Shown piece by piece: positions 46,009-55,652 of a stretch of DNA of 64,000 bases. Both the position numbers and the translations under genes were made by a program. The stretch's first letter is position 1. The number at the start of each line of letters is the position of its first letter. The DNA is from Melioribacteraceae bacterium 4301-Me. GTDB taxonomy: Bacteria > Bacteroidota > Ignavibacteria > Ignavibacteriales > Melioribacteraceae. Location: NCBI GenBank assembly GCA_041538185.1, contig JBGORM010000006.1, forward strand, positions 124,001 through 188,000. Direction: 5' to 3'. The notes beneath the pieces are model-generated. The model was not told where the DNA came from, ran no database searches, and saw nothing but the letters and a program-made list of their open reading frames with translations.

Positions 46009-47307
46009 ATGGGAATGACTATTACAGAAAAAATACTTGCAAAAGCAGCTGGTAGAAAAAGCCTTACACCAGGTGAAAATGTGTGGCTGAACGTGGATGT
46101 CTTGATGACTCACGACGTCTGCGGACCACCTACTATTGCAATATGGAAAAAAGAATTTGGCGCTAATGCCAAAATTTGGGATAAAAATAAGCTGGTGATT
46201 TTTCCAGACCACTATATTTTTACCGCAAATAAACATGCAAACAGAAACGTCGAAATACTACGCGAGTTTGCTAAGGAATATCAAATAGATAATTATTACG
46301 ATGTTGGCACTGATAGGTACAAAGGTGTTTGTCACGTTGCACTTGCTGAAGAAGGCTATAACTTGCCTGGTACGGTTTTGTTTGGGACTGACTCTCATAC
46401 TTGTACTTCTGGTGCCTTTGGAATGTTTGCTACCGGAGTCGGCAATACCGATGCAGCTTTCATTTTAGGTACAGGAAAAATTTGGGAAAAAGTGCCTGAA
46501 TCTATGAAGTTTACTTTTCATGGGGAATTACCAAAATACCTTACAGCTAAGGATTTAATACTTCAAATACTTGGTGATATTTCTACAGATGGTGCAACTT
46601 ACCGCGCAATGGAATTTGACGGCGAAGCAGTTTACCAACTTTCTATGAACGAAAGAATGACGTTAACAAATATGGCAATTGAAGCTGGAGGGATGAGCGG
46701 TATTATAGCTGCAGATGAAGTTACAGAAGAATATGTGAGACAAAGAACCAGCAAGCCTTATGAAATATTTAACAGCGACATCGATGCAAAATATCACAGC
46801 AAATATGAATATAATGTGGAGGAAATTGAACCGCTTGTAGCAAAACCCCATAGCCCTGATAATCGTGATAAAGTAATAAATGTAGCTGGTACTAAATTGA
46901 CTAAATGCTATATAGGATCTTGTACTGGTGGTAAGCTAACCGATTTTAAATTTGCAGCACAATTTCTGTTTGGGAATTCTGTTAAAGTACCGACTTTTAT
47001 TGTTCCAGCAAGTACAGAAGTTGCAAGGCAGCTGGAAATAGAAACTTACAACGGAATCTCTCTTAAGGAAATATTCGAGAAAGCTGGTTGCACAATTGCG
47101 CAATCATCTTGTGCAGCATGTCTTGGCGGTCCAGATGACACAATAGGCAGAGCTGTTGATAGAGATGTAGTGATTTCAACTACCAATAGAAATTTTCCCG
47201 GAAGAATGGGCAGCAAAAAATCTGAGGTGTATTTAGCGTCACCGTTAACAGTAGCGGCATCAGCAGTCAATGGGTTCATAACTGACCCAAGAGATTTTAT
47301 CTCCTGA
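46009..47307 (+). CDS. leuC: 3-isopropylmalate dehydratase large subunit, short type
   Basis: The product is 432 residues, shorter than the 466-residue enterobacterial form and closer to the archaeal-type LeuC/HacA branch. Iron-sulfur cysteines lie in IGSCTGGK and QSSCAACLGGP, and TDSHTCTSGAFGMFATGVGNTD is the substrate-site motif. With LeuD it isomerises 2-isopropylmalate, and probably citramalate. It is separated from leuD by 152 bases that contain a hairpin repeat, unlike the tight packing elsewhere in the operon. Confidence 0.94.
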   Translation: MGMTITEKILAKAAGRKSLTPGENVWLNVDVLMTHDVCGPPTIAIWKKEFGANAKIWDKNKLVIFPDHYIFTANKHANRNVEILREFAKEYQIDNYYDVGTDRYKGVCHVALAEEGYNLPGTVLFGTDSHTCTSGAFGMFATGVGNTDAAFILGTGKIWEKVPESMKFTFHGELPKYLTAKDLILQILGDISTDGATYRAMEFDGEAVYQLSMNERMTLTNMAIEAGGMSGIIAADEVTEEYVRQRTSKPYEIFNSDIDAKYHSKYEYNVEEIEPLVAKPHSPDNRDKVINVAGTKLTKCYIGSCTGGKLTDFKFAAQFLFGNSVKVPTFIVPASTEVARQLEIETYNGISLKEIFEKAGCTIAQSSCAACLGGPDDTIGRAVDRDVVISTTNRNFPGRMGSKKSEVYLASPLTVAASAVNGFITDPRDFIS

Positions 47308-47424
47308 ATTTTTTGAAGGTTGACTTTTAACCACTTATAAATCTTTCTTAATAATGATTAAGAAGTTAACAGGAAGACAAAGAAATAAAAAAAGACATAA
47401 TAATTAGTAAACAATTTAAAAATT

Positions 47425-47459
47425 CCCTCTCCCTTGGGGAGAGGGTTAGGGAGTGGGCA
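47425..47459. repeat. CCCTCTCC/GGAGAGGG hairpin repeat in the leuC-leuD gap
   Basis: CCCTCTCC (47425-47432) and GGAGAGGG (47438-47445) make an 8-base GC-rich stem with a 5-base loop, followed by TTAGGGAGTGGG up to the leuD ATG. Repeats of this CCCTCTCC...GGAGAGGGTTAGGG type are, from general knowledge, scattered in many bacterial genomes. The last part (GGGAGTGGG) also supplies the only purine-rich ribosome site for leuD. Confidence 0.6.
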
Positions 47460-48020
47460 ATGGAAAAAATAATTAAAGGCAGTGTATTTGTACTTGGCGA
47501 TAACATAGATACAGATCAAATAATTCCTGCAGAGCATTTAGTTTACAGTTTAACAGATGAAGAAGAGTCCAAAAAATATGGTCACTTTGCACTTTCAGGT
47601 GTTCCACTTTCACAAGCTGGATTGCCAAATGGTGGTGTTAATTTTATTGAGGGAGATAACTACCTTTCACAATTTACTATTGTAATTGCAGGGTCAAACT
47701 TTGGTTGTGGTTCTTCAAGAGAACATGCACCTTTTGCGTTACAAAAAGCAGGAGTAAAAGCGGTAGTTGCAGAATCCTATGCTAGAATTTTTTACAGAAA
47801 TTCAGTCGATGGAGGTTTTATTATTCCTCTTGAATGTAATGAAAGGTTGAACGATAAAATAAAAACCGGAGATGTTGTTGAAATAAATCTTACAAATTAT
47901 GTTTTGAAAAATCTCGATGATGGAAAAGAATATCGACTTAAAGATTTAGGAGATGTACTGCCAATAATCCAAAGTGGAGGCTTATTTGAATACGCTCGTA
48001 ATAACGGTATGATAGTATAA
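47460..48020 (+). CDS. leuD: 3-isopropylmalate dehydratase small subunit
   Basis: The product is 186 residues, partner of LeuC. The swivelling domain shows GDNIDTDQIIPAEHL at the N-terminus and GSNFGCGSSREHAPFALQ, the substrate-recognition loop, in the middle. ARIFYRNSVDGG is also conserved. It resembles the short LeuD type that pairs with short LeuC. Its start codon is at the edge of the hairpin repeat, so translation may depend on that structure. Confidence 0.95.
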   Translation: MEKIIKGSVFVLGDNIDTDQIIPAEHLVYSLTDEEESKKYGHFALSGVPLSQAGLPNGGVNFIEGDNYLSQFTIVIAGSNFGCGSSREHAPFALQKAGVKAVVAESYARIFYRNSVDGGFIIPLECNERLNDKIKTGDVVEINLTNYVLKNLDDGKEYRLKDLGDVLPIIQSGGLFEYARNNGMIV

Positions 48021-48051
48021 CAATTTTAAGATTAATAAGGGGACAGCTAAA

Positions 48052-49641
48052 ATGAAAATAGAAATATTTGATACAACTTTAAGAGATGGTACACAAGGCG
48101 AAGGTGTGAACCTATCGGTACAAGATAAACTCTTAATTGCAAAACGTCTTGATGAGTTTGGTATTGACATAATTGAGGGTGGTTGGCCGGGTAGTAATCC
48201 TAAAGATGAAGAATTTTTTCAACGTGCTAAATCTTTACAACTGAGCCATGCGAAATTATGTGCATTCGGTTCAACAGCTCGTTCGTTAAATAACGTTGAA
48301 GGTGATTCGAACTTAAATGCATTATTAAAAGCCGAAACACCAGTAGTTGCTATTTTTGGCAAAACATGGAGACTTCATTCACAAAAATCTTTGGGTTTAA
48401 CTGACGAGGAAAATGAAGAATTAATATACCAGTCTGTAAAATACTTAACATCTAAGGGTAAAAGAGTTATTTTTGACGCCGAACATTTTTTTGACGGATA
48501 TAAAGATGACCCTTCTTTTTCATACAAAATGTTAAATGCTGCAGTTAAAGGTGGTGCCGATACACTTGTACTTTGCGATACAAATGGTGGCTCTCTGCCG
48601 GATTTTGTATTTAAGGCTGTCACTGATATAAAGAACAGATTTAATGTTGATATTGGAATTCATGCTCATAATGATTCGGAGTTAGCAGTTGCAAATTCGC
48701 TAGCTGCGGTTTCAGCTGGCGCTGTTCATGTGCAAGGTACAATCAACGGAGTTGGTGAACGATGTGGTAATGCAAATTTAAGTAGCATTATCCCAAATTT
48801 GATTCTTAAATTAAATTACACTACTAATCAACATAAAAATTTAAGTCACCTTTGCTCCGTATCTAACTATGTTTATGAGCTAATGAACTTAGCACCAAAT
48901 TCACGGGCAGCTTATACAGGTAAATCTGCTTTCGCACATAAAGGCGGCGTGCATGTTAGTGCAGTGATGAAAGATAGTAGAATGTATGAACATATTGACC
49001 CGTCATTAGTGGGTAATAAACAACGCGTCTTAATTTCTGATTTATCAGGGCAAAGCAATATAAAATATAAGGCTAACGAAATAGGAATTGATATTTCAAG
49101 TAATAAAGAACTAAGCAAGCGTATTGTTGAGTATATCAAGTCACTTGAATACGATGGTTATCAGTTTGATGGCGCAGAAGCTTCTTTTGAATTAATACTT
49201 CGTACAGAGATGAACGAGTTTAGACCATTTTTTAATGTTATTGATTCAAAGGTAAATGTCTTTTATGACGATAAGGGTCATTCAGACGCTGAAGCTGTAC
49301 TTAAAATTGAAGTCAATGGTGAAATTGAACATACAGCCTCCGACGGCGATGGACCTGTAAACGCTCTCGATAATGCTCTAAGAAAAGCGCTAATGAGATT
49401 TTATCCTGAAATTTCATTAATAAAATTAATTGATTATAAGGTGAGAGTGCTTGATGAAAAAGATGGAACTGGTGCTAAAGTGAGAGTTATAATTCAATCC
49501 GGAGATGGTGAGGAAACTTGGAGTACAGTCGGTGTTTCAAGAAATATTATTGAAGCAAGTTTTAGAGCATTAATTGACAGTATTAACTATAAGCTTTTTA
49601 AACTTCAGAAGGCGGGAAGAAAAGAAATTTCACAAGTATGA
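48052..49641 (+). CDS. cimA: Citramalate synthase
   Basis: The product is 529 residues. The DRE-TIM motif DTTLRDGTQGEGVNLSVQD and the metal site GIHAHNDSELAVANSLAAV are those of CimA rather than LeuA. KTWRLHSQKSLGLTDEEN and the C-terminal LeuA-dimer domain with SDGDGPVNALDNAL are typical of the long Geobacter-type enzyme. It condenses pyruvate with acetyl-CoA to citramalate, the threonine-independent start of isoleucine synthesis. LeuBCD would carry citramalate on to 2-oxobutyrate. It is the last gene of the operon, 31 bases after leuD. Confidence 0.92.
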   Translation: MKIEIFDTTLRDGTQGEGVNLSVQDKLLIAKRLDEFGIDIIEGGWPGSNPKDEEFFQRAKSLQLSHAKLCAFGSTARSLNNVEGDSNLNALLKAETPVVAIFGKTWRLHSQKSLGLTDEENEELIYQSVKYLTSKGKRVIFDAEHFFDGYKDDPSFSYKMLNAAVKGGADTLVLCDTNGGSLPDFVFKAVTDIKNRFNVDIGIHAHNDSELAVANSLAAVSAGAVHVQGTINGVGERCGNANLSSIIPNLILKLNYTTNQHKNLSHLCSVSNYVYELMNLAPNSRAAYTGKSAFAHKGGVHVSAVMKDSRMYEHIDPSLVGNKQRVLISDLSGQSNIKYKANEIGIDISSNKELSKRIVEYIKSLEYDGYQFDGAEASFELILRTEMNEFRPFFNVIDSKVNVFYDDKGHSDAEAVLKIEVNGEIEHTASDGDGPVNALDNALRKALMRFYPEISLIKLIDYKVRVLDEKDGTGAKVRVIIQSGDGEETWSTVGVSRNIIEASFRALIDSINYKLFKLQKAGRKEISQV

Positions 49642-49972
49642 AAATGATAATAAAAAACAACATATTATTTACATAAAGATTGAGAATGTAGCTTCATTCG
49701 GTGAGTTCTGACATAACATTTTGGAAGTTAAAGTACCAAGTTGAAAATCGTTTGCTTGCTGTGAAAATGTGACATCTCAAAACATTGAATTAAAATTTTG
49801 AGAGAACCCGTCTTTACTAAGTCCCATTCACCGACCACCTATTTTACATTGTGCTCCGCCACCTTACACCATCACTCTGTTTTATGCTTTCTGAATTTAT
49901 TTTTTAATTCATTTCTAATGTCCCAATTTTAATCTATATTTGAATATAAACTCGAAGTAAAAATGAATTAGA
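49642..49972. promoter_or_regulatory. Intergenic region with candidate promoter for the beta-lactamase
   Basis: No gene is present. TATATTTG at 49935-49942 matches the TAnnTTTG -7 consensus and would start transcription about 25 bases before the ATG at 49973. No strong -33 partner is visible. No terminator for the ilv-leu operon was recognised here. Confidence 0.45.
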
Positions 49973-50761
49973 ATGAAAAAAATTGTAGCAGCTTCTTTTG
50001 TTTTTGCTCTCTGCTTCAACTGCATTTATCCACAGAAAATTACTGTTGAAAATCTTGCCGATTTTTTCCCGGGAAAAGATGCAGCTTTTGTTCTATATAA
50101 CCTTAACGCCGATAAATATATTAAGTACAATCCCGAAAGATGCTCGCAGCAATTTCTTCCAGCATCTACTTTTAAGATATTTAATTCATTAGTTGGACTA
50201 GAGACAGGTGTAATCAAAAACGAAGACTACACCATAAAATGGGATGGAACTCAATATGATATAAAATCATGGAATGGCAATCAATCGATGAAAACTGCAT
50301 TTAAAAATTCTGTTGTTTGGTATTATCAAGAGGTAGCTCGACGAATAGGCAGATCTAAAATGCAAAGGTATTTAAATGAAGTAGGTTATGGAAACATGGT
50401 TATTGGGAGCGACATCGATAAATTTTGGCTCGATGGCAGTTTACAAATTTCGGCAGATGAACAAATTGAATTTTTGAAACGGTTGTATGACAATGCTCTC
50501 CCATTTTCTGAACGTACAATGCAAATTGTAAAGAATGTTATGATTATTGAACAAAATAAAGATTATGTGCTAAGAGGGAAAACTGGTTTGGGGAAGTTGA
50601 ATCCTAAAAAATATATAGCATGGTTTGTAGGCTGGATAGAAAAAGGAAAAGATGTATACTTTTTTGCTATGAATATGAATGGAGAAGATGCAGATAAACT
50701 TATAAAAGAAAGATTGGAGATAACCGAAAACCTTCTTAGATATTTCCAAATAATAAAATAG
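49973..50761 (+). CDS. Class D (OXA-type) beta-lactamase
   Basis: The product is 262 residues. After a signal peptide (1-20) the full class D motif set is visible: STFK with catalytic Ser65 and carbamylated-type Lys68, Ser113-Val-Val (SVVWYYQEVARRIG), YGN at 139-141, FWL at 151-153, and KTG at 203-205 followed by FVGWIE. This predicts a working serine beta-lactamase in the periplasm. Spectrum cannot be read from the sequence. Base composition is like the neighbours and no mobile element is adjacent, so it appears to be a resident chromosomal gene. Confidence 0.92.
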   Translation: MKKIVAASFVFALCFNCIYPQKITVENLADFFPGKDAAFVLYNLNADKYIKYNPERCSQQFLPASTFKIFNSLVGLETGVIKNEDYTIKWDGTQYDIKSWNGNQSMKTAFKNSVVWYYQEVARRIGRSKMQRYLNEVGYGNMVIGSDIDKFWLDGSLQISADEQIEFLKRLYDNALPFSERTMQIVKNVMIIEQNKDYVLRGKTGLGKLNPKKYIAWFVGWIEKGKDVYFFAMNMNGEDADKLIKERLEITENLLRYFQIIK

Positions 50762-50771
50762 AACTATTAGT

Positions 50772-51560
50772 GTGAAAAATATTGAAGCCGACCCTCATAA
50801 AGTTAAACAAAAAAAATGCTGGATTAGGGCATACGAAGAATTAAATGATTTCCTTCCAACCAATAAAAGAAAAATTAAATTCCAGCACATATTTAGCGGC
50901 AAAGTTTCTGTTAAAGATATGATTGAATCAATTGGCATACCTCATACAGAAGTCGATATGATTTTAGTAAATGGCTTATCTGTTGAATTTAATTATATAG
51001 TTCAAAATGGTGACCAAATTTCAGTTTATCCCGAATTTGAATCGTTTGATATAAGCGGTGTTCAAAAACTTCGACCAAAGCCTTTAAGAAAACCTAAATT
51101 CGTTTTGGATGTACACCTTGGAACCCTTGCTGTTTATTTACGAATGCTTGGTTTTGATTCTGTATGGCAAAATTATCTTACGGATGAACAGATAGTTGCG
51201 ATTTCAAAAAAAGAAAAAAGAGCAATTCTTACTCGTGATTTAGGGCTGCTAAAAAGAAAAGAAGTAACACGTGGTTATTGGGTTAGAAATACCGATCCTA
51301 TTAAACAGACAGTTGAAATTATACAACGGTTCGATTTAACAAAGCTTATTAAGGAGTTCAGTAGATGTTTGGAATGTAATGGAAAACTAAAAAAAATAGC
51401 TAAAAGAAAAGTTTATCATAGGTTACCAGAAAAAGTTAAGCAAAATCAGAATAGTTTTTTTGTTTGTGATAATTGCAGTAAAATTTATTGGCACGGTACC
51501 CATTATGATAAAATGAAAGAGTTGATAAGGAAAATAAAAAATCAGATTGGAGAAAATTAA
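50772..51560 (+). CDS. Mut7-C RNase-domain protein with N-terminal ubiquitin-like domain
   Basis: The product is 262 residues with a GTG start at 50772. The N-terminal part (about 15-95) resembles the ubiquitin-like domain often fused to Mut7-C. The Mut7-C PIN-like domain (about 108-250) begins with FVLDVHLGTLAVYLRMLGFD and has TRDLGLL with acidic catalytic-type residues. A zinc ribbon with CxxC pairs (SRCLECNGKL and FVCDNCSKIYW) lies at the end. The family is predicted to be RNases; targets are unknown. Its stop overlaps the next start by one base. Confidence 0.82.
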   Translation: MKNIEADPHKVKQKKCWIRAYEELNDFLPTNKRKIKFQHIFSGKVSVKDMIESIGIPHTEVDMILVNGLSVEFNYIVQNGDQISVYPEFESFDISGVQKLRPKPLRKPKFVLDVHLGTLAVYLRMLGFDSVWQNYLTDEQIVAISKKEKRAILTRDLGLLKRKEVTRGYWVRNTDPIKQTVEIIQRFDLTKLIKEFSRCLECNGKLKKIAKRKVYHRLPEKVKQNQNSFFVCDNCSKIYWHGTHYDKMKELIRKIKNQIGEN

Positions 51561-52792
51561 TGACCCTCTTTTATCGAATACTGCTTGTTGTATTAATTTT
51601 TGCATCAATAGAATTTGTCGCTGTTAAGCGCGCTGGAAAAGCTTTTTCCAAAATTTTTCCGAGGATTAATAAGAGTAAATTTTCAAAATATGTCAGATGG
51701 CTTTTAATTTTTGTTAATTTATTTCCAGTATTTATTATTGCAGGTATAATCTATAATATGATCTCGGGTTCGAATTTTGTTTATCCGCCGGAATCAATCT
51801 TAGTGAATTTTATTTTGGTTTTTCCTTTTTGGATAGCTATACTAATTATGATTCAAGCTGTATTATTGTGGCTGCCCGTCGATTTACTTAAGTATATATT
51901 TATTTTTATACTTTGGAGAAAAAAAGAACAAGTAAAACTTTTAGCCGATAAATATGTTGTTGCAATTATAGCCTTTTGTGTTCTGTATGTACCTGTTCGA
52001 GTAGTTTACGATTATTATAAAATCTCAGTTCGTCCAGTTGAATACGTTAAAAAAAATTTACCGCATGAATTAGATGGATTTAAAATTACATTTATTTCTG
52101 ATTTACAAGCCGATCCATATACAAACTCAAATAGACTCAAGAATTACATACAAAAAGTTAATGAAACAAGTCCCGATTTAGTTTTGATAGGCGGAGACAT
52201 GATAACTTCCACACCGGATTATATTAACGAAAGTGCGGAATATGTTGGTAAAATAAAATCAAAGTACGGGGTTTATTCTTGCGTTGGTGATCATGATAAT
52301 TGGGCATACAGTAATGATTCAAAAAGAAATTTAAGTGAAATAGAAAATGCTCTTGCCAAATACAATGTAAAGATGCTTGACAACAAAAAAATTATAATTC
52401 CAGTGAAAAAATCTAAAATTGGAATTTCTTTTGTGACTAATACTTATGTTGAACATATTAACAATACAGAACTTGACAGTCTAACAAATTTACCTGAAGG
52501 AAACGATTTTAATATTTTACTTACACATCAGCCTCGTCAATATATTATAGATGAGGCAATTAAGAAAAAATTTGATTTGATGCTTGCTGGTCATACGCAC
52601 GGCGGACAAATTACTTTCTTGTTTCCTTTTTTTAATCTTTCTCCAACTTTGTTAGAAACTAAATATGTAAGAGGTGATTTTTATTTTGGAAATTTAATGC
52701 TGATAGTTACAAGGGGACTTGGAATGTCGATAGCTCCGTTTCGTTATAATTCAACACCAGAGATTACTGTAATAAGATTAACTTCTTCTTAA
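51560..52792 (+). CDS. Membrane-bound metallophosphoesterase
   Basis: The product is 410 residues. The N-terminal third has about four hydrophobic spans (residues 3-18, 50-68, 81-110, 130-150). The phosphoesterase domain (about 165-410) shows FISDLQADPYT, GGDMI, GDHDN, LLTHQPRQ and AGHTHGGQ. The first motif has Gln where His is usual (DxH) and the third is GDHD rather than GNHD, which may alter metal binding. YkuE-like family members act on lipid-linked or nucleotide phosphates; the substrate here is unknown. Confidence 0.85.
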   Translation: MTLFYRILLVVLIFASIEFVAVKRAGKAFSKIFPRINKSKFSKYVRWLLIFVNLFPVFIIAGIIYNMISGSNFVYPPESILVNFILVFPFWIAILIMIQAVLLWLPVDLLKYIFIFILWRKKEQVKLLADKYVVAIIAFCVLYVPVRVVYDYYKISVRPVEYVKKNLPHELDGFKITFISDLQADPYTNSNRLKNYIQKVNETSPDLVLIGGDMITSTPDYINESAEYVGKIKSKYGVYSCVGDHDNWAYSNDSKRNLSEIENALAKYNVKMLDNKKIIIPVKKSKIGISFVTNTYVEHINNTELDSLTNLPEGNDFNILLTHQPRQYIIDEAIKKKFDLMLAGHTHGGQITFLFPFFNLSPTLLETKYVRGDFYFGNLMLIVTRGLGMSIAPFRYNSTPEITVIRLTSS

Positions 52793-52804
52793 TGGAGGAT
52801 GAAA

Positions 52805-55174
52805 ATGATAAAAATAATTTTACTATCATTACTTCTTTTACCCAACCTTTATTTCTTTCAGCAGGAAAAACACTTAAATAATATCTCAACTCTTACAGTT
52901 GAAAAAATAATGAGAGATCCAAAATGGATTGGTAGAGAGCCGCGAAATATTTTTTGGTCGGATGACAGTAAGTTTGTTTATTTTAGTTGGAACTATATTG
53001 GTGCGCGTGAAGATTCACTTTATGCTGTTTCTCGTGATGGCGGCATTCCTCAAAAGCTTACCCTTGAACAGATAAAAGAATTGCCATCTAAAAAAGGCGA
53101 GATAAATAAATCCAAAACAATGAAAGTATACGAGAAAAATGGAGATATATTTTTATTAGATATTAAAACCGGTAAGAAAAAACAAATTACAAATACAGTA
53201 GAAGAAGAATCTAATCCGTCTTTTACGTTTGATGAAAAGAAGATTATATACATTAAAGATAATAATCTTTATTCGATTAATATTTTTGATGGTGAGTTGA
53301 CACAGATTACAGATTTCAAAAAAGGAAGCGCACCAAAAGAAAGTAAATTATCAAATCAAAATGAATGGCTGAAAAAAGAACAACTGCAGCTTTTTGATGT
53401 ATTGAGAGAAAGAAAAAACAAAAAGGAACTTGCCGAGAAAACTGAGAAAATTATTAATCCTAAGAGACCTAAAACTATTTACTTAGAAGACAATAATGTT
53501 TCAATGATAAAACTTTCTCCTAACGAACAATTTGTTACTTTCAAACTTTCTAAAACACCAAATATTAATAAGACAATAATTCCAAATTATGTAACGGAAT
53601 CCGGTTATACTGAAACATTCGAATCTAGAACAAAAGTTGGTAGAGAAGAAACAAGTTATAAGCTTGGAATTTACGATATACAACACGACACTGTTTATTT
53701 TGTAGACTTCAAAACTATTCCCGGCATTTACGATAAACCAGCATTCTTAAAATCACAAGGCGATTCATTATATAAACAGCCGCGTGATGTAAATATATTC
53801 GGTCCTTTTTACTCTGACGATGGAACACAAGCAATGGTGGTAGTAAAAGCTTTAGATAATAAGGATCGCTGGATTATGCTGTTGGACTTAAACGCTGGTA
53901 AATTGAAGAATTTAGATAGGCAGCACGACGATGCTTGGGTAGCCGGGCCAGGAATCGTTGAATGGAACAATGATGTTGGAATTGTAGGCTGGATGCCTGA
54001 TAATAAAAAAGTTTGGTTTCAAAGCGAAACCGATGGGTATTCTCACCTTTATACCGTGGACATTAATTCCTTAGAAAAAAAACAATTGACAAAAGGAAAA
54101 TTTGAAATTAGAAACCCACAAATCTCAGTAGATAAAAAATATTGGTACTTTATCTCAAATGAAGTCCATCCAGGAGAAAGACAGTTTTATAGAATGCCAA
54201 TTAACAGCGGTAAACCAGAAAGAATAACAAGTATGACTGGCAATAATGAAGTTTTTGTTTCTCCAGATGGAACAATGCTTGCTATTCGGTATTCTTATTC
54301 GAATAAACCTTGGGAACTTTATTTAATGGAAAATAGAGTAGGTGCTAAACCTGTTCAAGTTACTTATTCTGTAACAGATGAATTTAAATCTTATCCTTGG
54401 CGCGACCCCCAAGTAATTACATTTAAAGCTGAAGATGGTGCCGAAGTTTATGCAAGATTGTATCTACCGACTAACCCAATCCCTAAAAGTCCGGCTGTAA
54501 TTTTTGTCCATGGCGCAGGTTACTCCCAGAATGCACATAAATGGTGGAGTGAATATTTTAGAGAGTATATGTTTAATAACCTTTTAGCAGATAACGGTTA
54601 TTACGTTATGGACATTGATTATAGAGGAAGTGAAGGCTATGGGAGAGATTGGCGTACTGCTATTTATCGCCACATGGGTGGAAAAGATTTAAGTGACCAA
54701 GTAGACGGTGCAAAATATCTAATTAAACAATTTGATGTTGATAGTAACAAAATAGGAATTTACGGGGGTTCTTACGGAGGCTTTATAACTTTAATGGCAA
54801 TGTTTACAAAACCTGGCGTATTTGCTGCCGGGGCTGCACTGCGCCCTGTTACAGATTGGGCACATTACAATCATAGTTATACTTCCGATATTTTGAACCT
54901 CCCTTACAATGATAGTCTTGCTTATGCTAAAAGTTCACCAATATATTTTGCTGACGGCTTGAAAGGTGCTTTGCTTATATGTCACGGCATGGTAGACGAT
55001 AATGTTCATTTTCAAGACGTTGTTAGATTGACTCAAAGATTGATTGAACTTGGAAAGGATAATTGGGAAATTGCAATTTATCCTTTGGAAAAACATGGGT
55101 TTGTTCAACCAAGCAGTTGGACAGACGAATACAAAAGAATTTTCCGGCTGTTCCAAGAAAATTTGAAACCATAA
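52805..55174 (+). CDS. Exported S9 family peptidase (prolyl oligopeptidase/DPP IV type)
   Basis: The product is 789 residues. The ATG at 52805 is chosen because GGAGG at 52794-52798 is properly spaced from it but abuts the earlier ATG at 52799. A signal segment (about 1-17) precedes a long beta-propeller (about 40-540). The C-terminal hydrolase has GIYGGSYGGF (Ser about 656), the DDNVHF motif with the catalytic Asp (about 731-736) and KHGF (His about 764). It is probably a periplasmic dipeptidyl or oligopeptidase feeding peptide use. Confidence 0.9.
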   Translation: MIKIILLSLLLLPNLYFFQQEKHLNNISTLTVEKIMRDPKWIGREPRNIFWSDDSKFVYFSWNYIGAREDSLYAVSRDGGIPQKLTLEQIKELPSKKGEINKSKTMKVYEKNGDIFLLDIKTGKKKQITNTVEEESNPSFTFDEKKIIYIKDNNLYSINIFDGELTQITDFKKGSAPKESKLSNQNEWLKKEQLQLFDVLRERKNKKELAEKTEKIINPKRPKTIYLEDNNVSMIKLSPNEQFVTFKLSKTPNINKTIIPNYVTESGYTETFESRTKVGREETSYKLGIYDIQHDTVYFVDFKTIPGIYDKPAFLKSQGDSLYKQPRDVNIFGPFYSDDGTQAMVVVKALDNKDRWIMLLDLNAGKLKNLDRQHDDAWVAGPGIVEWNNDVGIVGWMPDNKKVWFQSETDGYSHLYTVDINSLEKKQLTKGKFEIRNPQISVDKKYWYFISNEVHPGERQFYRMPINSGKPERITSMTGNNEVFVSPDGTMLAIRYSYSNKPWELYLMENRVGAKPVQVTYSVTDEFKSYPWRDPQVITFKAEDGAEVYARLYLPTNPIPKSPAVIFVHGAGYSQNAHKWWSEYFREYMFNNLLADNGYYVMDIDYRGSEGYGRDWRTAIYRHMGGKDLSDQVDGAKYLIKQFDVDSNKIGIYGGSYGGFITLMAMFTKPGVFAAGAALRPVTDWAHYNHSYTSDILNLPYNDSLAYAKSSPIYFADGLKGALLICHGMVDDNVHFQDVVRLTQRLIELGKDNWEIAIYPLEKHGFVQPSSWTDEYKRIFRLFQENLKP

Positions 55175-55208
55175 ATTGTTACACTAAAACTAGGTAATAG
55201 AAGAAAAA

Positions 55209-55652
55209 ATGTTAAGAGAAATATTATTAGAACTATTCGAACGCGACCTTTCAAAACTAAAAGATGAAGTAAATTCTTATAAAAGCGAAACAAATATTTG
55301 GAAAACAGAAAGAGCTATCTCTAACTCTGCAGGAAATCTTGTTCTTCATTTATGTGGCAATTTAAAACTTTTTATTGGCAGTACTTTAGGAAAATTTAGA
55401 TATGAAAGAGATAGGGAAAGTGAATTTAATGTGAAAAATGTTCCAATAGAAAGTTTAGTTAAGAATATCGAAGAAACACTGCTAATAGTTAAAGCAACTT
55501 TATTGGATATGAAACAAGAAGACTTTGAGAAGGCCTATCCGTTAAAAGTACTTGGTAAAGAAATGACCACTTCATACTTTCTTGTTCATTTACTTTCTCA
55601 TTTAAACTATCATTTAGGACAAGTTAACTATCACAGGAGACTAATTGAGTGA
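55209..55652 (+). CDS. DinB-superfamily (DUF1572-like) protein
   Basis: The product is 147 residues of a four-helix bundle. His residues at positions typical of DinB metal sites are seen in LVLHLCGNL and in FLVHLLSHLNYHLGQVNYH near the C-terminus. Members are thiol-dependent or metal-binding enzymes of mostly unknown role. The downstream esterase starts 8 bases inside its end, so the two are cotranslated. Confidence 0.75.
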   Translation: MLREILLELFERDLSKLKDEVNSYKSETNIWKTERAISNSAGNLVLHLCGNLKLFIGSTLGKFRYERDRESEFNVKNVPIESLVKNIEETLLIVKATLLDMKQEDFEKAYPLKVLGKEMTTSYFLVHLLSHLNYHLGQVNYHRRLIE

